A stretch of 64,000 nucleotides of DNA from the NCBI GenBank assembly GCA_937127125.1, contig CAKZLO010000063.1, positions 1 through 64,000 of the forward strand. Direction: 5' to 3'. The notes under the pieces were generated by a model. It did no database searches. It was not told where the DNA came from and was given only the letters and a program-made list of their open reading frames with translations. Shown one piece after another: positions 41,934 to 51,107 of the stretch. Positions within the stretch are counted from its first letter, which is position 1; every line of letters begins with the position of its first letter. Both the position numbers and the translations under genes were made by a program. This DNA comes from an uncultured Ardenticatenia bacterium (GTDB lineage Bacteria > Chloroflexota > Anaerolineae > 4572-78 > NAK82).

Positions 41934-43133
41934 ATGAGTGCAACAACAAAGAGTTCGTATCGCGCGGCCCTGCTGGCTGGCGTTGTTGGATTAGTGGTAG
42001 GCATCCTCATCGGCTGGCTGGCAATTGGTTGGCTGCTCTGGCCCGTCCAGTATGTAGGTGAAGCATATACCTACGAGCTCAACCTGCCCGACAAGATAAA
42101 TTATGTGGCCGCTTTGGTCGACTCCTATAGCTTGCGCCGCCAAGTTGATCTGGTCCGTCAACGCCTTGCCAGCTGGCCTCTCGAGGACAAGATTACCACG
42201 CTCGCTGAGCTGTATGCCCGATATGAGCGTGAAGGTATGGCGGTCGAGGCACACCAGATCGTGGAGTTGACTGGTCAGCTCAAGCAAGTGGAAGGCTGGG
42301 ACGCCAGCGTGGTCAACACGACTCTCAGTTCCCTTGTAGCACGCTATCTTGAACAAGGTGACAGGGAGCGAGCCCAGTTCATCAGCCTGTTTGGCAGCGA
42401 GATTGGACTGGTGTCCGCCTCGCCGGGTGAGGAGGCAGCACCGCCCGCAGCCCGGGCGGCGCCATCACCAGCTGCAGGTGGTGCTGTTGAATGGATCTTG
42501 CCCATTCTGCTCGCAGTACTTGGCGTGGTCGTTGTGGTGCTTGTGGTGTTGTTCTTGATGCAACGTCGCAGCGTCCGGACCACGGCGAAGCCTACAAGGG
42601 GTGCTCCTTCTGCACCAGTTATGGTACCATCTGAACCTGGCGCGTTACTCTCCACCCTTAGTACATATGAGTTGGGTATGGACAGTTTCGATGAGTCGTT
42701 CTCCATCGAGGAGAATGGCGTCTTCAAAGGCGAATGCGGCATGGGTATCTCCGAGGTGATAGGCGAGGACAGGCCGCGCAAGGTGGTAGCGCTCGAACTC
42801 TGGTTGTTTGATAAGGGTGACATCCGCACTATCACAAAAGTGCTGGCAAGCGAATATGCTTACAATGACGAGCTATTGCGCAATCGCCTATCGGCACGGG
42901 GAGAAGCTGTTCTTGCTCAACCTGGCACAACACTCGTGCTGGAAACCGCAGCTCTTTCCCTGAAGGCGACTGTGCTGGAAGTAGAGTATGGGACCGGTGA
43001 AGACGTCCCACCGCGCAGTTTCTTCAAGAGGGTGAATGTGGCACTCTCCGCGCGCTCGAAAACAACGGGGGCTGAAGAGATGCCCGTAGTGCCGGAAGAG
43101 ATGGGGTCAGCGCCAGAAGAACCATCTATGTAG
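41934..43133 (+). CDS. Uncharacterised membrane protein with two TM segments and a C-terminal soluble domain
   Basis: A 399-aa protein not matched to a named family. TM1 is at about 11-32 (LLAGVVGLVVGILIGWLAIG), then a ~125-residue helical domain (YSLRRQVDLVRQRLASW), an Ala/Pro linker, TM2 near 185-208 (ILPILLAVLGVVVVVLVVLF) and a C-terminal domain with FDESFSIEENGVFKGECGMG and KVVALELWLFDKGDIRTITK. The last domain looks compact and conserved. Topology would leave both the N-terminus and the C-terminal domain in the cytoplasm, with the helical domain outside. No catalytic motif is evident. Confidence 0.65.
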   Translation: MSATTKSSYRAALLAGVVGLVVGILIGWLAIGWLLWPVQYVGEAYTYELNLPDKINYVAALVDSYSLRRQVDLVRQRLASWPLEDKITTLAELYARYEREGMAVEAHQIVELTGQLKQVEGWDASVVNTTLSSLVARYLEQGDRERAQFISLFGSEIGLVSASPGEEAAPPAARAAPSPAAGGAVEWILPILLAVLGVVVVVLVVLFLMQRRSVRTTAKPTRGAPSAPVMVPSEPGALLSTLSTYELGMDSFDESFSIEENGVFKGECGMGISEVIGEDRPRKVVALELWLFDKGDIRTITKVLASEYAYNDELLRNRLSARGEAVLAQPGTTLVLETAALSLKATVLEVEYGTGEDVPPRSFFKRVNVALSARSKTTGAEEMPVVPEEMGSAPEEPSM

Positions 43134-43190
43134 GGGTGTCCCTCACATTAATGCTATATGTGGAGCTATCGAAACTACTCGGCGGACACA

Positions 43191-44369
43191 CTACACGCGT
43201 TCTAGTGGGTCAAACAGCTTTTGATACTCTTGCTGTGCAAAGCGATCTGTCATACCGGCTAGATAGTCGCAGACGACTCGCTCTGGGCTTTCCTGAATGT
43301 CATCGCTGCTGCGTGCGCGCATCAGGCGTTCCTGTACCTGCCATGGTAGTAGCCATGGCTCTGCCAGATACAGGCGGAACAGGCGAGAAAGCAAGCGCTG
43401 TGCTTTGTTCGCCATACGCATGACGCGCCAGTGGCGGTAGAGGTTGTGGTACAGAAAGTCTTTCATTTCGCGGTTGTAACGTTGCATTGCTGGAGTGTGT
43501 GCGACGACATTCTCGGGCAAAGCGCGTATGTCATCCGGTGAACCAACGTGGCTTTCTCGTAGCCGTTTATCGGTCTCAGCGACCAGATCTGTCACTTCAC
43601 AGCCAATCATACGGCGGATGATGCGGTGGCGATCCATCTCAGAGAGGTTGGTGGTTGCGTCAACATTTAGCGCGCTGGTGATCTCGCGCCACAGTCCCAC
43701 CTCTTTGAGCTGTTGTGGCAACAACAGGCCAGAACGCAGCCCATCATCCAGATCAGATGTGATATAGGCAATCTCATCGGCAGCATTAACAATCTGACAT
43801 TCCAAAGTGCCACGACGGCACAGCGTGTCCGCGAGGGTTGCTGGGCAATCATATTCCGTCTCGTGCTTCATGATACCTTCACGTACTTCCCACGAAAGGT
43901 TGAGGCCGTCGAAGTCGGGGAAGCGTTTTTCCAGCTTCTCAACGATGCGCAGGCTTTGCAGGTTATGGTCAAACCCGCCATGGTTCTTCATCAATGTATT
44001 CAGAGTAGCTTCTCCACTGTGACCAAATGGGCCGTGTCCCAAATCGTGCGCGAGACAGATAGCCTCAGTAAGATCCTCGTTGGCGCGCAGCGCGCGTGCA
44101 ACGGTTCGTCCGATCTGGGCTACTTCCAAGGTGTGCGTGAGACGCGTGCGATAGTAATCGCCTTCGCTAGTAATGAAAACTTGCGTCTTATACTCCAGCC
44201 GTCTGAAGGCGGTAGTGTGCAGGATGCGATCACGATCACGCTGGTAAACCGTGCGGTAAGCATGTTCTTCTTCGGGATACTCTCGCCCTCGCGTATGACG
44301 ACTTTTCATGGCGTAGGGTGCCAGACGTTCGATCTCTTGTTGCTCCATCTCTTCGCGTGACAGGATCAT
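43191..44369 (-). CDS. dgt: Deoxyguanosinetriphosphate triphosphohydrolase-like protein
   Basis: A 392-aa HD-domain enzyme: YYRTRLTHTLEVAQIGRTVA (first His), CLAHDLGHGPFGHSGE (HD), and the later Asp in NAADEIAYITSDLDDG. dGTPases split dNTPs into nucleoside and triphosphate, which balances dNTP pools and can starve phages. The ATG at 44369 is well spaced behind GAGGGAG; a GTG two codons upstream is less likely. It is monocistronic and converges with the preceding unknown gene. Confidence 0.93.
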   Translation of the reverse strand: MILSREEMEQQEIERLAPYAMKSRHTRGREYPEEEHAYRTVYQRDRDRILHTTAFRRLEYKTQVFITSEGDYYRTRLTHTLEVAQIGRTVARALRANEDLTEAICLAHDLGHGPFGHSGEATLNTLMKNHGGFDHNLQSLRIVEKLEKRFPDFDGLNLSWEVREGIMKHETEYDCPATLADTLCRRGTLECQIVNAADEIAYITSDLDDGLRSGLLLPQQLKEVGLWREITSALNVDATTNLSEMDRHRIIRRMIGCEVTDLVAETDKRLRESHVGSPDDIRALPENVVAHTPAMQRYNREMKDFLYHNLYRHWRVMRMANKAQRLLSRLFRLYLAEPWLLPWQVQERLMRARSSDDIQESPERVVCDYLAGMTDRFAQQEYQKLFDPLERV

Positions 44370-44475
44370 ACCCACTCCCTCAAACTGTATTCTTTACACC
44401 GGACAGGTGGGTTGCTAATGCGCCATAGCAGTGTTTACGTAAGTTTATTGTAGCCGATAGGAGGAGGTATCGTCA

Positions 44476-45330
44476 ATGAAAACTGTAGAAAATGGAGGGG
44501 ACAGGTTTATAGCGCTATATCGAGAAACGATATGGAAGTGCTGGTTGGTATGTGTGATCGGTTTGATCGTAATATTACTCACGGCAAAACCGGTGTATGC
44601 ACAGGGTGGTGTTGTGTACGTGGTGCAACCGGGCGATACATTGACCAACATTGCCGCGCGTTACGGCCTGACATTAGCGCAGCTGGCTGCTGCAAACGGA
44701 CTACCGTGGAACGCATGGGTGTATGTTGGGCAACGACTGACCATTCCTGGCACCACACAGACACCAATTGCATCTCCCGCTCCCAGTGGTAGCACGCACG
44801 TTGTACAGCGAGGCGATACGCTCTCTTCGATCGCTCTGCGCTATGGCACCACAGTAGCAGCACTCATGGCAGCGAACGGACTGACAAATCCTAACTTTAT
44901 CTACATTGGGCAACGATTGGTCATCCCTGGCAGGTCTACGGCACCCGCACTCCCCTCCCCTCCAATCGCCGACTACGGTGCCAAGTGGATCGACGTGGAC
45001 CTGACACGCCAGATCTTACGTGCTTATACTGGTCAGACGCAGGTCTTCCAGACATTTGTTTCTACTGGCCTGCCGAGCACGCCCACAGTCACAGGCTCCT
45101 ACCGCATTTACGCAAAATATGTGTCGGCACCGATGTCAGGGCCAGGATACTACTTGCCCAATGTGCCCTACATAATGTACTTCTACCGCGGTTACGCGCT
45201 ACACGGCACCTATTGGCACAGCAACTTCGGGCGACCGATGAGTCATGGTTGTGTCAATCTCGCGGTAGCGGATGCGGAGTGGCTGTTTAACTGGGCAGAG
45301 GTGGGCACACTTGTGGTGGTTCATTATTGA
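44476..45330 (+). CDS. LysM-repeat L,D-transpeptidase (YkuD)
   Basis: A 284-aa exported protein: a signal peptide around residues 22-42 (WLVCVIGLIVILLTAKPVYA), two LysM modules (VVQPGDTLTNIAARYGLTLA; VVQRGDTLSSIALRYGTTVA) each ending with IYIGQRL- or VYVGQRL-like sequence, and a C-terminal YkuD domain with HGTYW and SHGCVNL (H257, C259). It forms 3-3 crosslinks in peptidoglycan or attaches proteins to it. GGAGGAGG precedes the ATG. Confidence 0.94.
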   Translation: MKTVENGGDRFIALYRETIWKCWLVCVIGLIVILLTAKPVYAQGGVVYVVQPGDTLTNIAARYGLTLAQLAAANGLPWNAWVYVGQRLTIPGTTQTPIASPAPSGSTHVVQRGDTLSSIALRYGTTVAALMAANGLTNPNFIYIGQRLVIPGRSTAPALPSPPIADYGAKWIDVDLTRQILRAYTGQTQVFQTFVSTGLPSTPTVTGSYRIYAKYVSAPMSGPGYYLPNVPYIMYFYRGYALHGTYWHSNFGRPMSHGCVNLAVADAEWLFNWAEVGTLVVVHY

Positions 45331-45352
45331 TGAGATTTTGACCGATGAGCAT

Positions 45353-46333
45353 CTACTGTGCTAACAGCTGCTGTTCAATGACATCCACCGGTACACGGCA
45401 CAAGCGTTGCACACCGGATCGCTTCCTCAACCAGTGTGGCAGCCTCATCAACCCGGCCAGCTGACCGAGCAATCGGGCGCGTGCTGCCTCACCGCGCCAC
45501 GACCTCAGTGCTTCGTTGGCGATGTGACACTGCGCTCGGATGACTGCCCGCCAGTGTCGCCGCCATAGCGCAGCAGGATAGTTCTTTGCCAAGACCCAGA
45601 TAGTGTTGCGACCGGTGAAGTAGCTGGCAATCTTGCCTCCGCCCGTGGCGCTTAGCTTGTGGTATACCACCGCCTGAGGCACAAAGATACACCGATAGCC
45701 AGCCAGCTGAGCACGCCAGTTCAGATCGACGTCCTCGCAATACATGAACAGATCCTCGTCGAAGAAGCCGATGTCATCAAGCATCTTGCGATGGTAGCAA
45801 GCTGCTCCTCCGCACGCTCCCCATATGTATTCTTCGCGGTCGTACTGACCCTCATCCCGTTGCCACACGCCACGGTTGGCTGGGATGCCGTCCACACCAC
45901 ACATATCACCGGCGGAATGCAGCACATCGCGTCGATCGAACAACAGAATCTTGCTGGCAGCCATGCCCGCTTCAGGATGACGTTGCAGAGCTCGGACAAG
46001 CTGGGCAGCCCACTCAGGCGTCACCTCTGTGTCGTTGTTGAGCGATCCAATCAGCTCACCGCTTGCCATCTGGAGGCCACGATTCATAGCACCCGTGAGT
46101 CCCAGGTTGCGTCCCAAAGCAAGCGTATGCACTTCCGGATAGCAAGTCCGGAGCAGCTCCAGCGATTCATCCGTAGATGCATTGTCCACAACGATGATTT
46201 CCAACCGTGGATAAGTCTGCAGACGTAATGCATCAAGGCAGGTGCGCAAGTGATACGCACCATTCCAGTTGGGGATGATAACGGAAAGTAGGGGAAGGTT
46301 ACCCTTGGGTTGCATCGAGGCACTTTTCAGCAA
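45353..46333 (-). CDS. Glycosyltransferase family 2
   Basis: Up to 326 aa. LSVIIPNWNGAYHLRTCLDA opens the GT-A fold, VVDNASTDES and LNNDTEV supply the nucleotide-sugar and metal-binding acids, and MYCEDVDLNWRAQLAGYRCI is the ED region typical of rhamnosyltransferase-like GT2. No TM segment. The start is uncertain: TTG 46333 or ATG 46315, neither with a clear SD, so translation may depend on the upstream subtilisin gene 24 bp away. Its acceptor is unknown. Confidence 0.88.
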   Translation of the reverse strand: MLKSASMQPKGNLPLLSVIIPNWNGAYHLRTCLDALRLQTYPRLEIIVVDNASTDESLELLRTCYPEVHTLALGRNLGLTGAMNRGLQMASGELIGSLNNDTEVTPEWAAQLVRALQRHPEAGMAASKILLFDRRDVLHSAGDMCGVDGIPANRGVWQRDEGQYDREEYIWGACGGAACYHRKMLDDIGFFDEDLFMYCEDVDLNWRAQLAGYRCIFVPQAVVYHKLSATGGGKIASYFTGRNTIWVLAKNYPAALWRRHWRAVIRAQCHIANEALRSWRGEAARARLLGQLAGLMRLPHWLRKRSGVQRLCRVPVDVIEQQLLAQ

Positions 46334-46357
46334 CTTAACAGGTGATGCCGTGCTCTC

Positions 46358-47590
46358 TCATACGATATCGCCCAGCACACGCCTCAGCCGCCCCCACCAG
46401 TCCAGCGTGGGTTCCTCTTCCGGCTGCGCCGGCGACGGAAGCACAGCATGCTGGTAGGCAGCCAGCAGGTCACCACGTCCGCTTCCCTGCGCCGTGGGCA
46501 TCTCATTAAGGTCAAGGGCACCTCTTAACAATGCACGCTTGATATCTTGCGGTTTGAGGTCTGGATGCGCTTGCAGGAGCAACGCAGCGGCACCAGAAGC
46601 ATGGGGTGTCGCCATACTGGTTCCCGACATCTCCGCATAGTTTTGCTGCATCGGGCGGCCCACCCGGGCGTTGCTGGCACGCGCGGAGACAATGTTTGTC
46701 CCCGGGAAGACAATGTCTGGCTTGATGCGTCCATCCAGAGTGGGACCACGCGAGGAAAATTGGGCCACATGGTCCATATCGTCTGCGGCTCCAACTGTGA
46801 TCACCCAGCGTGCAACACCTGGCGCGCCAATCGTGGAGCGACTTGGCCCATTGTTACCTGCTGCAACGCATATGACAATTCCCAGCTGCCGTACTACCTG
46901 ATCGCACAACGTAGAAAGGGCATCAGTACCATCGCCGGGTGTATCACTCCCCATGGACAGATTGATCACGTGTACGTCCTGAGTCACCGCCCATTCAATA
47001 CCGGCTATGACATCGCTCATCATCCCGTTGCCGTTGGCATCCAGCACCTTGGCGATGTACAGACTGGCTGCCGGGGCGACTCCTCGGAAACGACCACCGG
47101 AGGCGGCCCCGCTTCCGGCAGCGATACCTGCCACATGGGTACCGTGTCCGTTGTCGTCGCTCCCGTCACCATTTACAAAGCTGGTCATTGCTGCAATACG
47201 CCCTGCAAAGTCCGGGTGCTGGGGATCAATACCGGTATCTAGAATCGCGATGCGGATCCCTTCGCCGCGCAATCCCAGATTCCACACCTGCGGAGCCCGG
47301 ATACGCGGAACAGAGACATCCAGGCAGGTGTGCACGGGTAGGTCAGACCAGACATATTCTACGTTTTCATCCTCGCTTAACACTTCGATGTGAGACGCTG
47401 GTACTTCCATGGCAGTCGCAGAGACCAAACGATACTGGTGACGGATGTTGATCTCACCCGTCCTGAGAGCATTGGCAGCTGTAGCAATGAAAGTAGGGGC
47501 TTCGCGATGACGCACAATAATGCGGAGCGGCTGTGCCGAAGCAGCTGAGCGCATATGCATTTGCAGATCGGGTGAGATTTTATAGGCCAT
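46358..47590 (-). CDS. Subtilisin-like serine protease (S8) without signal peptide
   Basis: A 410-aa protease from ATG 47590 (GGGAG upstream). The N-terminal ~75 residues are an I9-type propeptide (IRHQYRLVSATAMEVPASHI). The catalytic triad is in IAILDTGID, NGHGTHVAGIA and GTSMATPHASGAA, with the oxyanion Asn in VAAGNNGP. No signal peptide is visible, so it is probably an intracellular subtilisin. It lies between a stand-alone propeptide-like gene and a GT2 gene. Confidence 0.93.
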   Translation of the reverse strand: MAYKISPDLQMHMRSAASAQPLRIIVRHREAPTFIATAANALRTGEINIRHQYRLVSATAMEVPASHIEVLSEDENVEYVWSDLPVHTCLDVSVPRIRAPQVWNLGLRGEGIRIAILDTGIDPQHPDFAGRIAAMTSFVNGDGSDDNGHGTHVAGIAAGSGAASGGRFRGVAPAASLYIAKVLDANGNGMMSDVIAGIEWAVTQDVHVINLSMGSDTPGDGTDALSTLCDQVVRQLGIVICVAAGNNGPSRSTIGAPGVARWVITVGAADDMDHVAQFSSRGPTLDGRIKPDIVFPGTNIVSARASNARVGRPMQQNYAEMSGTSMATPHASGAAALLLQAHPDLKPQDIKRALLRGALDLNEMPTAQGSGRGDLLAAYQHAVLPSPAQPEEEPTLDWWGRLRRVLGDIV

Positions 47591-47607
47591 CCTCTTTCTC
47601 CCTGCAG

Positions 47608-47871
47608 TTACATCGCGGTGACAGGTTGGTCTTCCTCGACACTGAGGACCCACGCTTCGTCCAACAACGACAGAGCGGCACGAGCGTGGCCTCGCACAGA
47701 TACACCCGGCAACAAACGAAACTGGTGTCTCACAGTAAGGCCTAATTCAGCAATTCGCGGGAGGTAAGGCGCAGGATCTCCATTGGTACGCACAATGAGT
47801 GCCACGACGTTCTCAGGAGCTGCTCCCAATTTCTCACGCAGTGCCAGTGTGATCTTCTCCATAGCGGTCAT
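47608..47871 (-). CDS. Stand-alone I9 propeptide-like protein, likely inhibitor or chaperone of the adjacent subtilisin
   Basis: An 87-aa protein immediately upstream (17 bp) of the subtilisin gene. Its core LIVRTNGDP...LTVRHQFRLLPGVSVRG aligns with the protease's own propeptide (IIVRHREAP...INIRHQYRLVSATAMEV), including the VRHQ(F/Y)RL block and a C-terminal acidic segment before PV. Subtilisin propeptides are potent inhibitors and folding chaperones. An in-trans inhibitor controlling an intracellular protease is the simplest inference. ATG at 47871 follows AAGGAG closely; ATG 47862 is the alternative. Confidence 0.7.
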   Translation of the reverse strand: MTAMEKITLALREKLGAAPENVVALIVRTNGDPAPYLPRIAELGLTVRHQFRLLPGVSVRGHARAALSLLDEAWVLSVEEDQPVTAM

Positions 47872-48251
47872 CACTCCTTGTGATTGCCCTGGTCAGGCTT
47901 CACATTATTAATCATACTACGACGCATGCAACTATGTCAACGACACTGTAACGTCCCATAGGCTAAATGACAGCCCCACAGAGTCTTTCTGCGCGCCGGT
48001 CCAATTGGTGCGTTTTCTGCGATCCCCCGTTGTCTGCTGGGTGCAATCTACGAACATTTGTTCTCTTCCCATTTTATACCATTTACATTGTACGCTTCCT
48101 TTGGCAGCGAGTTACGTTTATAATAAAAAAGGGTAGGTGAAAAAACAAGGCTTAAGTTTTCGGCGCCACACCCGTTGCCAAGCACCAATTAGGGGTGTCG
48201 TGGAAAATTGTGTCTTACTGTCTGTAAGGAACAAAATACAGGGCAACAGTT
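47872..48251. other. Intergenic region ahead of the second two-component system
   Basis: A 380-bp gap between divergent genes. TATAAT at 48119-48124 on the plus strand is the likely -10 for the kinase gene, without a clear -35. The leader then contains a possible long hairpin: GTTTTC near 48154 with GAAAAT near 48207, and CACACCC with GGGGTGT inside it. No ORF with an SD is visible. Confidence 0.35.
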
Positions 48252-49472
48252 ATGGAATGGCTGCTCCACATATGGCGACAGGCTAGCAGGTGGGCACTCG
48301 TAGCTCTCGGCTTGGCAAGCGTCATTTGCTGCATCTGGCTTGTCCGCGAAAGTGTCATGCATCGTACTGTGGGATCGCGTCTTGCCGAAACAGCTGTTTC
48401 CTTCGACAGAGCAGATGTGCAGGTCGTATTGTTGAGCGCTGGAGCTTGTGTTTTGGCAGGTCTAGTGGGCTGGATGTTAGCGCGAAGGACGGAGCCTCGC
48501 CAATTCGTCTCTCAAACCATTGCACGCAACCCAGGGGTCGAGTCCAGCACCACAGAGGACTTACAGGAGCTCTTGCCGGCTGCTGATTTGTGTGATCTCC
48601 CCCATGTCACGGCGTATGCCGAGCGAATGCGCGCTCGATTGGAATCCAGCCAAGGGGATCGCCGCTTATGGGAAGAGGTAATCGAAGACATTGTCGAGGA
48701 GCGCACCAGTGAGCTCGTGGCATTATACGAGCAATTGCGCCGTAAGGATGAGCTGTCCAAGCGTCTGTTGGGCAAGGTGTTGACGGCGCAAGAGCAGGAG
48801 CGTGCTCGCCTGGCGCGTGAATTGCACGATGAAATTGGCCAAGCTCTGACTGCGATCATTATGACCACTACTGTTGTGGAAAACAGTCTGCCGCCTGAAT
48901 TTGCCAGTGGTCGGGAGAAACTGGCCAGTGTTCGCAACATAGCCAACCAGGCACTGAATGACTTAAGAGGGCTGATCTTTGACTTGCGTCCGGAGGTTCT
49001 AGACGATCTCGGACTTGCGCTTGCCCTGCGCGCCCAGACAAAGAAACACCTGGAACCGCTCGGAATCCAGGTGGATTTACGCGCGAGTGGACTCCGCGAT
49101 AACCTACCCCACGAGGTTGAAACCACTGTGTTTCGGGTTGTGCAGGAAGCTATTACCAACATCGCACGACACTCACGGGCCACACAAGCTAGCATCTCGT
49201 TGACCAAACAGGAGAATCGTCTCTTGATTCGAGTGCGCGATAATGGGCAGGGGTTTGACCTTGATCAGGTAATGAACGGTCCACGCCAAGCTTGGGGGTT
49301 GCTGGGCATGGAGGAGCGTGTCACCTTGTTGGGCGGTAAGTTCTACATTAGCACACGTCCAGGAGCTGGTACTTTGCTGCTGGCCGAGATTCCGTTGGGC
49401 GGAGACTGGAACTTGACGCCTGCGAAGGGTGGAGGTCGGGTATATGAGCAAAATCCGTGTGTTGATCGCTGA
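48252..49472 (+). CDS. Membrane sensor histidine kinase (HisKA_3)
   Basis: A 406-aa kinase with two TM segments (ALVALGLASVICCIWLV and VLLSAGACVLAGLVGWML), a linker with a short coiled coil (ELVALYEQLRRKDELSKRLL), the phospho-acceptor ARELHDEIGQALTA (H192) and HATPase_c motifs (ETTVFRVVQEAITN, VRDNGQGFD, AWGLLGMEERVTLLGG). It overlaps the regulator gene by 29 bp. The extracytoplasmic part between the helices is only about 40 residues, so it may sense through the membrane. Confidence 0.92.
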   Translation: MEWLLHIWRQASRWALVALGLASVICCIWLVRESVMHRTVGSRLAETAVSFDRADVQVVLLSAGACVLAGLVGWMLARRTEPRQFVSQTIARNPGVESSTTEDLQELLPAADLCDLPHVTAYAERMRARLESSQGDRRLWEEVIEDIVEERTSELVALYEQLRRKDELSKRLLGKVLTAQEQERARLARELHDEIGQALTAIIMTTTVVENSLPPEFASGREKLASVRNIANQALNDLRGLIFDLRPEVLDDLGLALALRAQTKKHLEPLGIQVDLRASGLRDNLPHEVETTVFRVVQEAITNIARHSRATQASISLTKQENRLLIRVRDNGQGFDLDQVMNGPRQAWGLLGMEERVTLLGGKFYISTRPGAGTLLLAEIPLGGDWNLTPAKGGGRVYEQNPCVDR

Positions 49473-50100
49473 CGACCATTCTCTGGTGCGTGCTGGCATT
49501 CGCTTGTTGCTGGAGGGTCACCCCGATATTGAGGTCGTGGGTGAGGCAGGCAGTGGTTGCGACGTAGTCGAGCAGGCCTCTCGGCTGCAACCAGACGTGG
49601 TGTTGATGGATATCGCTATGGGCGACGTCAGCGGTATGGAAGCCACCCGGCTGATCAAAGAACGGGCACCGCAAGTGCGTGTCCTGGCGCTGACTATGCA
49701 TGACCGTGAAGAATACTTTTTCGCGATGTTGCAAGCCGGTGCGCAAGGTTATGTGCTGAAGGAGAGCGACCCGGAAGAGCTGTTGTGCGCTATTCGTGCT
49801 GTCTATCGGGGTGAAGCTTACCTGTCCCCGGCAGTGACCAAGGCAGTGTTGAGCGACTATTTGGCCAATTCTGCAACCCAAAATCGCTCGCAGTACGACG
49901 AGCTCAGTGTCAGAGAGAAAGAGATTCTGCGCCTGGTGGCCGAGGGATACACAACGCGCGAGATAAGCGATCTCCTCTGCCTGAGCGAAAAAACGGTCGA
50001 GAAGTATCGTGCCGCTATTATGCACAAGCTGGGTCTGCAAAGCTTGTCTCAGCTGATCAAATATGCGATCCGCAAAGGGTTAATCGAGGTAGATAGCTAA
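49444..50100 (+). CDS. NarL/FixJ-type response regulator
   Basis: A 218-aa protein from ATG 49444 (GGAGG upstream). The receiver has LIADDHSLVRAG, D56 in VVLMD, LALTMHDRE and GYVLKESD, followed by a LuxR HTH (LSVREKEILRLVAEGYTTRE, ISDLLCLSEKTVEKYR). Paralogous to the regulator at 21620-22273. It is followed by ldh 39 bp downstream, which could be in the same transcript. Confidence 0.93.
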   Translation: MSKIRVLIADDHSLVRAGIRLLLEGHPDIEVVGEAGSGCDVVEQASRLQPDVVLMDIAMGDVSGMEATRLIKERAPQVRVLALTMHDREEYFFAMLQAGAQGYVLKESDPEELLCAIRAVYRGEAYLSPAVTKAVLSDYLANSATQNRSQYDELSVREKEILRLVAEGYTTREISDLLCLSEKTVEKYRAAIMHKLGLQSLSQLIKYAIRKGLIEVDS

Positions 50101-50139
50101 GCTCTCCCGTAACATCCTAATTCGTGCGAGTAGGACACT

Positions 50140-51087
50140 ATGCGAGTTGGTATCGTGGGTGCTGGATTTGTGGGTTCTACGGCTGCGTACGCTCTGGTAA
50201 TGCGAGGCATTAGCCGTGAGATCATACTTGTAGACAAGAACAAGGCGCGGGCGCGGGCTGAGGCAGATGATATTCTGCATGCAGTGCCATTCGCCCAGCC
50301 AGTGTGGGTAAGTGCGGGCGACTATCAAGACCTGGCCGACAGTCAGGTTGTGATTCTGAGTGCGGGTGTGAATCAGCAACCTGGGGAGACACGTCTCCAT
50401 CTCCTGGAGCGGAATGCAGCCGTCTTCCGGGAAGTTGTGCCTCACGTATTGCGATGGGCTCCCAACGCTGTGCTAGTTGTCGCCACCAATCCTGTGGACG
50501 TGATGACCCATCTCGCCGCGCACTATGCCTCTGAGAACGGGGTGCCATCTCGTCGGGTGCTCGGCTCAGGTACCATGTTAGATACAGCGCGTTTTCGCGC
50601 TCTCCTTGGGCGTGAATTGGGAGTGGATGCCCAACACGTGCACGGATACGTAGTCGGTGAACATGGGGATTCGGAGGTGTCGACTTGGTCACTTGTAAAC
50701 ATCGGGGGTGCATCTCTGGAGACTTTCTGTCGCGAACGGGGCATCTGTTTTGATGAGGAAAGGCGTCGTACGATTGACACAGCTGTTCGTGAAGCAGCTT
50801 ACCAGATCATTGCTGGCAAAGGTGCTACTTATTATGGCATTGGAGCAGCTCTGGCACGCTTGATACAAGCTATACTCTACGATCAGCGGGCCGTGCTCAC
50901 CGTTTGTACACCACTACAATGGGTGGAGGATGTGCAAGATGTCACCCTCTCGGTGCCCCATTTGGTAGGAGGTGATGGCGTTATTGCCCGTCTGCCCTTG
51001 GAGCTGGCCCCACAGGAGAAAGAAGCGCTACGTAACAGTGCAATGTTGCTGCGTAGCGTTATAGAACAGCTGGCAAATGTAGTGTGA
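50140..51087 (+). CDS. ldh: L-lactate dehydrogenase
   Basis: A 315-aa NAD-dependent dehydrogenase: Rossmann motif [22 protein letters not shown], the mobile loop [19 protein letters not shown] (Gln at the specificity position indicates lactate rather than malate), TNPVDVM and the active site [10 protein letters not shown]. It interconverts pyruvate and L-lactate. The SD is weak. It lies between the response regulator and the SDR gene; the latter starts 20 bp downstream. Confidence 0.93.
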   Translation: MRVGIVGAGFVGSTAAYALVMRGISREIILVDKNKARARAEADDILHAVPFAQPVWVSAGDYQDLADSQVVILSAGVNQQPGETRLHLLERNAAVFREVVPHVLRWAPNAVLVVATNPVDVMTHLAAHYASENGVPSRRVLGSGTMLDTARFRALLGRELGVDAQHVHGYVVGEHGDSEVSTWSLVNIGGASLETFCRERGICFDEERRRTIDTAVREAAYQIIAGKGATYYGIGAALARLIQAILYDQRAVLTVCTPLQWVEDVQDVTLSVPHLVGGDGVIARLPLELAPQEKEALRNSAMLLRSVIEQLANVV

Positions 51088-51107
51088 CCTACCGTGTAGG
51101 GTGAGAA

